Below, piece after piece: positions 39,651-47,164 of a stretch of DNA of 47,164 bases. The notes beneath the pieces were generated by a model. It was not told where the DNA came from. It saw only the letters and a program-made list of their open reading frames with translations, and ran no database searches. The stretch covers positions 1 through 47,164 of the forward strand of contig CAIWAX010000428.1 in assembly GCA_903910795.1 (NCBI GenBank), read 5' to 3'. This DNA is from an uncultured Anaerolineae bacterium. GTDB taxonomy: Bacteria > Chloroflexota > Anaerolineae > Anaerolineales > Villigracilaceae. Each line of letters starts with the position of its first letter. Position 1 is the stretch's first letter. The translations under genes and the position numbers were made by a program.

Positions 39651-40175
39651 AAGAAAATTTCCTTGTGGTAGAAAATATACTACGAAACCACAAACATCGC
39701 CAAAGGTATAAAGGGTTTAAAATTCTTGGAGATTTAATGGCAATAACCGTGATAAATCATCAGGCAAAACCGCCAGGCAATGTTTATCGTACCATCTTGC
39801 TTGCTTTGATTTTTACGGCGCTCTCGTAATTTGCAAAAAATATACACTCCCCACCAACTGCATGCGGGTTTCGGAGACCAGGGACACAATGGGTATGAAA
39901 CCTCTGCTTTTGGACCTGCTTTTCCTTTGAGGCCATTGCGTCCGTTGTGTTTAAAAGGATTTTCCCATTAAAAACGGTAGAGCCATTTTATAAAGAACCA
40001 TCGAGGGAATTGACAGAAATCGGGAGGGCCGAAAATTCCGATCCTGGATTTTCGGCTTTATAATTGAAAGGATCGATATTATTTGATCCTGTTTTTCCAA
40101 GCAAACCTGAATCCAGCCAGCACATTATTTTTCAGTAATTTTTTGTTCTTTTTTAATGGGATTGGAGCAGGTACT
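39651..40175. other. 525-base structured intergenic region before the HD-GYP gene
   Basis: AT-rich, without a credible gene. An 11-bp stem with one mismatch pairs GGACACAATGG (39882-39892) with CCATTGCGTCC (39933-39943), with an inner CCTC/GAGG stem (39901-39904 with 39929-39932). Further on, GCCGAAAAT (40028-40036) pairs with ATTTTCGGC (40048-40056), then TTTATAATTG, like an attenuator or small terminator. No c-di-GMP (GEMM) riboswitch core is seen. Possible leader RNA or small RNA. Confidence 0.45.
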
Positions 40176-43100
40176 ATGGGCGAATTGATCAGGTTGTTAT
40201 TGGTCGAAGACAGCGAACAGGATGCTATCCTGCTTGCTCATGATTTGCGTAAGGCGGGATTTGATCTGGAACTGGAACGCGTACAGACTGCCCCGCAAAT
40301 GCAGGCTGCCCTGATTTCGAAAAAATGGGATGCAGTGATTTCCGACTATAACTTGCCTGTTTTCAGTGCGCCCAAAGCGCTTGAAACCCTCAAACGGAGC
40401 GGCAATGACCTGCCGTTCATTATTGTATCCGGCACGATCGGTGAAGCTACGGCCGTAGAAATTATGCGCTCTGGGGCACATGATTTCCTGATGAAAGGGA
40501 ATTTGAACCGCCTTGCTGAAGTGTTGCGCCGTGAAATTCGTGAAGCGCGTGGCAGAGAGGAGAGGCGACGTGGAGCGGTGGCTTTAACGGCAAGTGAGCA
40601 GCAGTTGCGCTTGCTGTTTGAGCGCTCGAACGACGCCATTTTTATCGTTGAGAAAAAAACAGGACGCTACCTGAACGCCAATAAAGCTGCCGAAAAATTG
40701 ACAGGCAGGACTTTGGCAGAGTTGTTAACCCTGACAGTAATGGATATTACTCCGGGCGGTGTTGAATACCGTCTCGAACTGATTTCCATTTCTCAGGAAA
40801 CGCTGGAATTTAAAAACGTGATTTATAACCGGCCGGATGGGACAAACCGCATTGCTCACCTGACATTCTTGCCGATTAACGATGAGCGCGCTTATGGAAT
40901 TGCACATGATGTTACCGAACAACTCCAGGCTGAAAATGCAATGAAGCAACGCGCCCAGGAATTGGAATTTTTGTACCGCACTTCAATCGAGATCAATTCA
41001 CAAAACGAGTTGCTGCCGTTACTGCAAACCATTGTGGAACGGGCGGCTGGTCTGCTTAAAGCGAATATGGGTGGTTTGTATCTCGTTCGGCCTGAGCGTG
41101 GCAATATACTTGAATTAGTTGTTGCTCACAACCTGGCTCCCAAATATATCGGCACAACCCTGAGTGCAGGTGAAGGGGTTTCCGGTCTGGTTGCCAAAAC
41201 CGGAAAATATATCATGATTGATGATTACAAAACCTGGTCAAACCACGCTGCGGTTTACGAGGATGCGCCTTTCCATCGGGTGTTGGGTGTACCCATGAAT
41301 GTAAAAGGGCAGGTTATCGGAATCATTACCATCACTGACGATGAAATTTCTGGTTCATGGAACCCAGACGAAGTCCGTCTGGCAAGCCTGTTTGCAGATC
41401 AGGCTGCCATCGCAGTTGAAAACGCCAGGCTGTTGGATGAGGCTCAGCGCGAGTTGACCGAGCGCAAACAAGCTGAGGTGGCCCTGCGCGAAAGCGAAGA
41501 ACGGTTCCGCGTGATTGTCACACGCGCGCCATTGATTTCCTTCGTAATTGATCCCAGTGGATTTTTTACTCTTTCAGAAGGCAAAGGCCTCGAGAAGTTG
41601 GGTCTCAAGGCCGGTCAGGTTGTAGGCCAGTCAGTTTTTGAATTGTACAGGGATTACCCCGAAATAATAGAAGATATGAACTCGGCTTTGGCTGGTGAAC
41701 CACGTCATCGGGATACACAGGTTGGCAAGAGTATATTTGAAATCAATTACATACCCATTTTGGGCACAGACAACCGGGTCAGCCATGTAATCGGAGTGGC
41801 CTTTGACATCAGCGAGCGCAAGCAAGCCGAGGAATCATTGCGTGAGAGTGAAAAAAGCTATCGAGGTCTCTTTAATAGTGTCACAGATGCGCTTTATATC
41901 CAGGATCAGGAAGGGTACTTCCTGGATGTTAACGATGGAGCAGTTAGTATGTATGGTTACCCCAAGGAAGAATTCCTTGGGAAAACGCCTGAATTTTTGG
42001 GGGCGCCGGGAAAGAATGATATAGACGCCGTGGCAAAAGCTGTTCAAAATGCATTTGCGGGGAATGTACAACAGTTTGAATTTTTGGGAATTCGTTCGAA
42101 TGGCAAAACATTCCCAAAAGAGGTGCGTCTCTTTCCGACAACCTATTTTGGAAAACAAGCCATTATTGCCCTGGCTCGCGATATTACCGAGCGCAAGAAA
42201 GCAGAACAAGAACTGCGCTCCACCCAGGCTTTTCTTGACCATGTCTTAACCGCCATTCCACTTGGAATCAGTGTTTATAACTATCAAACTTCGCAAGCGG
42301 AATTTGACAACTCCATCAGCGCGGCTTTTAACGAGATGAGTATGTCAGAATACAATGCCATGTCTGTTCCTGAGCGTAGTGCTCTCACACATCCCGATGA
42401 CCGCGAAGGTCAGACTGAGTTTATGAAAAACCTGGTGTCGCTTAGAGATGGCGAGACCAGGCAAATTGAATTTCGCAGTTTTGGGAAGGATGGTTCCTGG
42501 CATTGGTTCAAATACCTTTATTATGTGTTTGATAGGGATGAGCAAGGGCGGATTTCCCGAATTCTTTCTGTCGTGGATGATGTCACGGCCAGCAAACAGG
42601 CAGAAAAAGCCCTACAGCGCCAGTTGAAGGAATTGACTACGCTTCATAATATTGCCCGGGGTGGAATACAGGTAAACACCATAGATGAACTGGTGGAGCT
42701 TGTCACCCAGGAAGTTGGTAATACGTTTTATCCCGATAATTTTGGAGTGCTCCTTCTGAGCGAAAACGGCAAGGAATTGAAGGTGCACTCTTCATACAGG
42801 GGACTGACGAGTAGTGTCTCAACGGTGGTTTTGTGTGAAAAATGTGTTTCAGGCCAGGTCATCCTGAGCGGGAAACCACGCCGGATTGTCAATGTCCGTG
42901 CTGAACCGGACTATGTTGAAGTAACCATGGATATTCGTTCAGAATTATGTGTGCCAATCAAGACCGGGGGAGAATCTTTGGGCGTCATCAACGCTGAGAG
43001 TAAGCAGATTGGCTTCTTTTCGGACGATGACGAACGCATGCTGGTTACCATTGCCGGTCAAATGGCGGTTTCCATCGGGCGGCTGCGCTTATTTAATTTG

Positions 43101-44210
43101 GAGAGGCAGCGCCGCCAGGAGGCCGAAACCCTGCGTCAGGCCACGGCTGCGCTTTCCACATCCCTGGATCTCGATCAGGTGCTCGAGTCGATCCTGACTT
43201 CGTTAAAACAAGTTGTGCATTATGACAGTGCTTCCGTTTTCTTACTGGAAGGTGATCATCTGATTATCAGAATTGTGGATGGAAACATTAAGGCCGGGAA
43301 ACTTCTCGGTAGAAGTTTCCCGGCAACTGATCCTCTTTTTCAGGAAGTCAAGGCGAAATGCATGCCCATCATCCTGGATGATGCCAGCGCAAACCCACAT
43401 TTTGAAGGTTGGGGAGATACAAAAATTGTGCGCGGTTGGATGAGTGTGCCACTAATCACGCGCGGAGTGGTGATTGGGGTAATCACCCTTGATAATTATC
43501 AGTTTGCTGCCTACAGTCAGGAGGCAGCTTCTATGGCCCAGGCTTTTGCACACCAGGCTGCCGCAGCGATCGAAAATGCCAGGTTATTTAAAGGCATCCA
43601 GAGTTCGCTGGAGGAATTAAATCAGGCCTACGAATCAACCATCGAGGGTTGGTCCAGGGCCATGGATTTACGCGACAAGGAAACGGAAGGTCATACCTTG
43701 CGGGTGACATCCATGACCGCCAAACTGGCCCAGGTAATGGGGATCAGCGGTGATCAGTTGATGCACATCCGACGCGGGGCTTTGCTGCACGATATTGGGA
43801 AAATGGGTGTTCCGGACCGCATCTTGCTTAAACCGGATAACCTTTCGGATGATGAACTGCTCATCATGCGCCAGCACCCGAAATTTGCTTATGATATGCT
43901 GTCGCCTATTGATTATTTAAATCCGGCGCTTGAAATTCCATACTGCCACCACGAACGATGGGATGGGAAAGGTTACCCGCGCAGTTTGAAGGGTAAGCAG
44001 ATTCCACTCGCGGCGCGCTTGTTTTCAGTGGTCGATGTCTGGGATGCGCTTACCAGTGACCGTCCATACCGGCCGGCCTGGACCCAACTCGAGGCGATTG
44101 AATATATCAAGGAACTTTCCGGGGAGCATTTTGACCCTGATATTGTGGATAAATTTGTGGAGATGATCGCGAAGATGCCCCCACCCACAGGGCACGTGAC
44201 AGCGGGCTAA
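40176..44210 (+). CDS. multi-sensor receiver/PAS/GAF protein with HD-GYP c-di-GMP phosphodiesterase output
   Basis: 1344 residues. Receiver (1-120; D57 in VISDYNLP), PAS (~140-255), GAF (~275-430), three PAS domains (~440-815), two GAF domains (~825-1140) and HD-GYP (~1150-1335). The HD-GYP part has LLHDIGKMGVPD near 1205, HHERWDGKGYP near 1258 and DVWDALTSDRPYR, i.e. all family residues, so c-di-GMP hydrolysis is likely. No histidine kinase or GGDEF domain and no membrane helix. The start is ATG 40176 with GGAG upstream (a TTG at 40083 would add a non-conserved tract). It would respond to phosphorelay plus several small-molecule inputs. Confidence 0.92.
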   Translation: MGELIRLLLVEDSEQDAILLAHDLRKAGFDLELERVQTAPQMQAALISKKWDAVISDYNLPVFSAPKALETLKRSGNDLPFIIVSGTIGEATAVEIMRSGAHDFLMKGNLNRLAEVLRREIREARGREERRRGAVALTASEQQLRLLFERSNDAIFIVEKKTGRYLNANKAAEKLTGRTLAELLTLTVMDITPGGVEYRLELISISQETLEFKNVIYNRPDGTNRIAHLTFLPINDERAYGIAHDVTEQLQAENAMKQRAQELEFLYRTSIEINSQNELLPLLQTIVERAAGLLKANMGGLYLVRPERGNILELVVAHNLAPKYIGTTLSAGEGVSGLVAKTGKYIMIDDYKTWSNHAAVYEDAPFHRVLGVPMNVKGQVIGIITITDDEISGSWNPDEVRLASLFADQAAIAVENARLLDEAQRELTERKQAEVALRESEERFRVIVTRAPLISFVIDPSGFFTLSEGKGLEKLGLKAGQVVGQSVFELYRDYPEIIEDMNSALAGEPRHRDTQVGKSIFEINYIPILGTDNRVSHVIGVAFDISERKQAEESLRESEKSYRGLFNSVTDALYIQDQEGYFLDVNDGAVSMYGYPKEEFLGKTPEFLGAPGKNDIDAVAKAVQNAFAGNVQQFEFLGIRSNGKTFPKEVRLFPTTYFGKQAIIALARDITERKKAEQELRSTQAFLDHVLTAIPLGISVYNYQTSQAEFDNSISAAFNEMSMSEYNAMSVPERSALTHPDDREGQTEFMKNLVSLRDGETRQIEFRSFGKDGSWHWFKYLYYVFDRDEQGRISRILSVVDDVTASKQAEKALQRQLKELTTLHNIARGGIQVNTIDELVELVTQEVGNTFYPDNFGVLLLSENGKELKVHSSYRGLTSSVSTVVLCEKCVSGQVILSGKPRRIVNVRAEPDYVEVTMDIRSELCVPIKTGGESLGVINAESKQIGFFSDDDERMLVTIAGQMAVSIGRLRLFNLERQRRQEAETLRQATAALSTSLDLDQVLESILTSLKQVVHYDSASVFLLEGDHLIIRIVDGNIKAGKLLGRSFPATDPLFQEVKAKCMPIILDDASANPHFEGWGDTKIVRGWMSVPLITRGVVIGVITLDNYQFAAYSQEAASMAQAFAHQAAAAIENARLFKGIQSSLEELNQAYESTIEGWSRAMDLRDKETEGHTLRVTSMTAKLAQVMGISGDQLMHIRRGALLHDIGKMGVPDRILLKPDNLSDDELLIMRQHPKFAYDMLSPIDYLNPALEIPYCHHERWDGKGYPRSLKGKQIPLAARLFSVVDVWDALTSDRPYRPAWTQLEAIEYIKELSGEHFDPDIVDKFVEMIAKMPPPTGHVTAG

Positions 44211-44240
44211 TGGAAAGTACCCATAAGTTCGGTATGGATA
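44210..44240 (+). repeat. hairpin-repeat family copy after the HD-GYP gene
   Basis: Starts with the last base of the stop codon: ATGGAAAGTACCCATAAG then TTCGGTATGGATA. It matches the arginase N-terminal copy at 27 of 31 positions. Confidence 0.65.
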
Positions 44241-44295
44241 AAATCCGGAGGTCTGCAGACGGTTAAGTGAGTTTGCCTCCCAGAAAAGGAACTGT

Positions 44296-44922
44296 ATGAA
44301 GAGCCTGATTGAAAAAATCAAGTCTATTTCCATCATCCAGATAATCGCGCTAATTTTGATCATCGGGGGCATTGCCATCATGATCCCTAAGGGCAAGGGC
44401 ATGTTCGACTTTTATAAGGAAGCGAGCTATGCTGCCGAGAATAATTTCCAGGCGGGGAACCTGTCACCAGATTTAATCCGCCCATGGATGAGCCTGCGCT
44501 ATGTGGCTGTCGCGTACGCCGTACCCCAAAAATATTTGTTTGATGAACTACACATACAGCCCAAAAAGGAAACCAGCCTGATCGGATTGGCAAGGCTCAA
44601 CCTGCAAATGCAGCTTGGTACCGTGGATGGACAGCCAGCAATATTAAAACATGTCAAAACCGTAATCTTGGCATATCGTGCCAACCCGGTTATGACTGGT
44701 CTGATTGAACAAAAGGTTGAGGATTGGATGAACGTGGCTTATATTGCCAACTCGAGCGGCATTCCGGCAGATTCAATATTGCAGGCGGCCGGCATCACCC
44801 CAGTCGGAAATGCATATAAACCACTTGGCTTTTTAAGCGATGAAACCCATTATAACGGTGGAGTGAAAGCCCTGATAGCCGCCATACAGAAGATTGTCGA
44901 TGCCCAGGGCATGAAGCCATGA
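44296..44922 (+). CDS. membrane-anchored protein of unknown function
   Basis: 208 residues. One N-terminal helix (IQIIALILIIGGIAIMI, ~15-31) followed by a soluble, mostly helical part with two similar helical motifs: LRYVAVAYAVPQKYLFDELHIQP (here, YVAVAYAVPQKYLFDELHI) and MNVAYIANSSGIPADSILQAAGI. These look like repeated helix-turn-helix units of the kind that follow a tether and might bind a partner. No family recognised. AAAGGA is present before ATG 44296. Its stop overlaps the DedA gene by four bases, so the two are translated together and probably work together. Confidence 0.7.
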   Translation: MKSLIEKIKSISIIQIIALILIIGGIAIMIPKGKGMFDFYKEASYAAENNFQAGNLSPDLIRPWMSLRYVAVAYAVPQKYLFDELHIQPKKETSLIGLARLNLQMQLGTVDGQPAILKHVKTVILAYRANPVMTGLIEQKVEDWMNVAYIANSSGIPADSILQAAGITPVGNAYKPLGFLSDETHYNGGVKALIAAIQKIVDAQGMKP

Positions 44923-45512
44923 GCGGTATTGATTTAAGTTCGCTGGCCATCAGTTGGATGGCAGCTTACGGCGCGCCAATGGTGACGGGTATGTTGTACC
45001 TGGGTGGGCTGGGTGTTCCGCTGCCCAGCACTTTAATCGTAATTGCCGCGGGAGCCTTCATCCGTCAAAATTTGCTGGATGCGTATTCAACCCCGCTGCT
45101 TGGCTATCTGGGAACGATTGCAGGCGATGGTTCACTGTATGCGGTTGGGTATTTTGCCAGTAGTTGGCTTAATCAACGCTTCGGGCAGACTTCCTCCTGG
45201 AAAAATGCTCAAAGACTATTCACCCGGCGGGGGGGAACTGCGGTGTTTCTGACACGCTGGTTATTGACCGCCCTGGCTCTGCCGGTGACGTTGATTGCGG
45301 GTAGCAGTGGTTATGGGTTTAAAAAGTTTTTTACCTTTGCAATGCTGGGCGAACTGACCTGGGTGCTGGTCTATGGCGGATTGGGTTATGCTTTTGGAAG
45401 CCAATGGGAGTTAATCAGTGACTTTATTTCCAACTTCAGCGGATTTGTGCTGGGTGCCCTGGCGCTGGGTGTGGGTATTTATCTGCTTTTGCATTTCAAC
45501 AAGAAAAAGTAA
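44919..45512 (+). CDS. DedA/VTT-family membrane protein
   Basis: 197 residues, about five helices. DedA signature: YLGGLGVPLPSTLIVIAAGAFIRQ, GDGSLYAVGYFASSW, FLTRWLLTALALPVTLIAGSSGYGFKKF, and the C-terminal helix. DedA proteins are suggested lipid flippases or proton-dependent carriers; the catalytic-like acidic and Arg residues (D in GDGSLY, R in FLTRW) are present. It is coupled by an ATGA overlap to the anchored protein before it. Confidence 0.9.
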   Translation: MSGIDLSSLAISWMAAYGAPMVTGMLYLGGLGVPLPSTLIVIAAGAFIRQNLLDAYSTPLLGYLGTIAGDGSLYAVGYFASSWLNQRFGQTSSWKNAQRLFTRRGGTAVFLTRWLLTALALPVTLIAGSSGYGFKKFFTFAMLGELTWVLVYGGLGYAFGSQWELISDFISNFSGFVLGALALGVGIYLLLHFNKKK

Positions 45513-45563
45513 TTCAGCGAACATTCGCCGTAAAACAAGCTTGCTCAATATAAGGATGTGGAT

Positions 45564-46028
45564 ATGAACGAACGCAAAGAACTGATCGCCATCCTGCAGC
45601 GCTCGCGCGCAAAGATGTTATCGCAACTGGATGAAATCGATCTAAATCGCAAGATCTATCCGCTATGGACAATCCGCGAAATGCTTGCCCATTTATCCGG
45701 CTGGGATGATGCCGTGATCGCATTTCTCCAGTCGCTGATGGCAGGCCAAATTCCAGCCACACCCGCCTCGCGCGGGATTGACGCCTACAACGCCGAGACG
45801 GTGTCCACTCGCGAGGGATTGGATTATGATCATATCTATCGCGAGTATATTCAAACCCGTAATATCCTTCTCAACCTGCTTCAAGAAATACCCGAAGAGA
45901 AAATAGACTTTGATTATGTTTTACCCTGGGGTGAGCATGGTACACTTGCGGACATCATTAATATTTTTGGGCCGCATGAAGAAGAACACGCCGGAGATAT
46001 TGAAAAGATCATCGCCAACAGCAAGTGA
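45564..46028 (+). CDS. ClbS/DfsB (DinB-like) four-helix protein
   Basis: 154 residues. Four-helix bundle of the ClbS/DfsB/DUF1706 class: ELIAILQRSRAKMLSQLDEID, WTIREMLAHLSGWDDAVIAFLQ (first His), LDYDHIYREYIQTRNILLNLL, and IFGPHEEEHAGDIEKI (second and third His-like). Related to DinB metal-binding bundles and to self-resistance or thiol proteins. The start is ATG 45564 with AAGGA seven bases before; GTG 45558 is a weaker alternative. Function unknown. Confidence 0.82.
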   Translation: MNERKELIAILQRSRAKMLSQLDEIDLNRKIYPLWTIREMLAHLSGWDDAVIAFLQSLMAGQIPATPASRGIDAYNAETVSTREGLDYDHIYREYIQTRNILLNLLQEIPEEKIDFDYVLPWGEHGTLADIINIFGPHEEEHAGDIEKIIANSK

Positions 46029-46093
46029 GAAAATCGTGACTGCCCATCTACCGCCTGCTCTGAAAAGATGTGGGTTTCAACGAACGAGGAAAC

Positions 46094-46873
46094 ATGGATC
46101 AGAATTTTGATGTTCGCGGATTTAATCGTGACGCATGGGACAGCCAGGTAAATTCAGGTGAGAACCCATGGACAAAGCCAGTCAGCTCAGAAGTAATCGC
46201 GCGCGCAAGGAAGGGCGATTTTTCGGTACTTTTGACCGAAAACTTGCCTGTACCGCGCGATTGGTTTCCCGATTTCAAAGGATTGGATGTGCTGGCGCTG
46301 GCGTGCGGCGGCGGGCAGCAAGGCCCAGTCTTTGCCGCGCTAGGAGCAAATGTCACGGTTTTTGACAACTCGCCGCGCCAACTGGACCGCGATCGTGAGG
46401 TGGCAGAGCGCGAGGAATTATCAAATTTACACACTGTGGAAGGCGATGCCCGTAACTTGGCAGTCTTTGCCGATGAATCTTTCGATTTCATCTTTCACCC
46501 GGTTTCCAATGTTTTCATACCAGAAGTCCGCCCAATTTGGAAGGAAGCCTATCGCGTTTTACGGCATGGCGGAAGCATGCTGGCTGGGTTTATGAATCCG
46601 ATCTTTTATTTGTTTGATATGGATAAATCTGAAATAGGGATCATGGAGGTCAAATACAGGCTGCCGTATGCAGATGCTGACCATCCTGAAATAGTTGAAC
46701 GGCACCGCGCTGGCAACTGGCCGCTTGAGTACAGCCATTCTTTGACTGACCAATTGGCGGGTCAAACAGATGTGGGTTTTCACATTACCGGCCTGTACGA
46801 AGACCGGCACAATGGTACCGAAATCAGCACCTATACACCAACATACCTGGCAACCCGGGCGCTGAAACCATAA
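46094..46873 (+). CDS. class I SAM-dependent methyltransferase
   Basis: 259 residues. SAM motif I LDVLALACGGGQQGPVFAALG (in parts VLALACGGGQQG), acidic residue in VTVFDNS, motif for the adenine VEGDARNL, DFIFHPVSNVFIP and the VLRHGGSMLAGFMNP post-motif are typical class I. The substrate is unknown; the family is found for small-molecule and tRNA methylation. GAGGA lies just before ATG 46094. It is followed by a hairpin-repeat copy. Confidence 0.9.
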   Translation: MDQNFDVRGFNRDAWDSQVNSGENPWTKPVSSEVIARARKGDFSVLLTENLPVPRDWFPDFKGLDVLALACGGGQQGPVFAALGANVTVFDNSPRQLDRDREVAEREELSNLHTVEGDARNLAVFADESFDFIFHPVSNVFIPEVRPIWKEAYRVLRHGGSMLAGFMNPIFYLFDMDKSEIGIMEVKYRLPYADADHPEIVERHRAGNWPLEYSHSLTDQLAGQTDVGFHITGLYEDRHNGTEISTYTPTYLATRALKP

Positions 46874-46940
46874 GGGCTTGTTCCTGAAAGCAGATATGGA
46901 AACAAAAAACGTAACTGCTCACCCATGTCTTGGTTTGGGC

Positions 46941-47011
46941 ATAATCATACTGAACGATTTGCTAACATCGTCCCGATGCCCTTGCGGGAGCAAATCGTGG
47001 GTACTTTCCAT
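46941..47011 (-). repeat. nested hairpin repeat, reverse orientation, after the methyltransferase
   Basis: On the minus strand it opens ATGGAAAGTACCCA and closes TTCAGTATG, like the copies at 3254 and 44210. Between these are CGATTTGCT (46955-46963) and AGCAAATCG (46989-46997) arms with a further CATCG/CGATG hairpin. It links the two sub-types of the family. Confidence 0.8.
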
Positions 47012-47068
47012 TCGGGAAAAATGTGGGTATAAGAACTAAATTTCGATGGTTCGCCGCGCAAGTTGTGT

Positions 47069-47105
47069 TTTCGCACAGCGGCCCGAATTGGGCCGCTGTG
47101 CGAAA
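47069..47105. repeat. perfect 16-bp inverted repeat, strong hairpin
   Basis: TTTCGCACAGCGGCCC (47069-47084), GAATT loop, then its exact complement (47090-47105). No poly-T tail, so an intrinsic terminator is possible but not typical. Confidence 0.7.
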
Positions 47106-47128
47106 TCACTACGAAAAGTACTGTCTCC

Positions 47129-47148
47129 CCCTTCCCTTTAGGGAAGGG
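47129..47148. repeat. CCCTTCCC/GGGAAGGG hairpin at the window end
   Basis: 8-bp arms around TTTA, followed by TTCTTTC. It may be a short dispersed hairpin or the terminator of something beyond the edge. Confidence 0.6.
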
Positions 47149-47164
47149 TTCTTTCACCTCGCAC

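Noticed and set aside
39840-40020. c-di-GMP (GEMM) riboswitch before the HD-GYP gene
   Set aside because: The expected conserved core and tetraloop-receptor are not present, although the region is structured.

Overview
The window looks like a chromosomal segment of a free-living bacterium, most probably a member of the Chloroflexota (Anaerolineae-like). This is an inference from gene content and style: a soluble Ser/Thr kinase fused to a PQQ-type propeller beside PP2C, J-VWA and FHA proteins; a yqeY-pgpH-ybeY-dgkA operon; BNR-propeller/MoaD, DUF554 and DUF4188 genes; moderate GC; and several starts that look leaderless. I see no phage, transposase, integrase, CRISPR, rRNA or tRNA gene.

Layout. 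1-2404: the end of a geranylgeranyl-reductase-type flavoprotein, then recO and a thiolase on the minus strand. 2583-7118: plus-strand housekeeping genes (HD hydrolase, arginase, single-domain response regulator, inositol-monophosphatase family, nucleotidyltransferase, PAP2 phosphatase). 7400-10876: a Fur-family regulator followed by a nickel/cobalt ECF transporter (cbiM-cbiQ-cbiO), with a 28-bp repeat carrying a palindrome in front of fur and cbiO. 10924-12458: metK under a SAM-I riboswitch with terminator and a good promoter. 12525-15772: B3/4-domain protein, radC, a DHDPS-family lyase and a metallophosphoesterase.

16027-22810 is the most distinctive block, with seven plus-strand genes. They encode a Ser/Thr kinase-propeller, a PP2C phosphatase, a J-domain/VWA fusion, a zinc-ribbon/FHA protein, a 79-residue orphan, an OmpR-type regulator and a NarL-type regulator. 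The kinase, phosphatase and FHA reader suggest a complete phospho-threonine circuit acting through a chaperone-adaptor-like VWA protein, with no recognisable output machine nearby.

22885-29993: GNAT, then the minus-strand operon yqeY-pgpH-ybeY-dgkA-endonuclease-IV-like, a HET-C-like protein, cobalamin adenosyltransferase and DUF554. 30075-33134: a minus-strand operon DUF1761 - VOC - BNR propeller - MoaD/ThiS - HhH/GyrI. It is divergent from a TetR regulator (33346) whose promoter lies in a perfect 25-bp inverted repeat. The TetR side continues with a small membrane protein, a tandem flavodoxin-like reductase, an epimerase, DUF4188 and a hydrophobic-repeat protein. 37815-46873: ABC-F ATPase, a 1344-residue multi-sensor HD-GYP protein behind a structured 525-bp gap, an anchored orphan with DedA, a ClbS/DinB-like protein and a methyltransferase.

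A feature running through the window is a family of short hairpin repeats with core ATCCCGGTTCCAGTATGGGA. They lie mostly in the last 10-60 bases before start codons, some carry a nested CGATTTGCT/AGCAAATCG arm, and one set forms a 25-bp-period tandem array. I count more than ten recognisable copies. They often abut or supply the ribosome binding site, and one related copy forms the first codons of the arginase gene.
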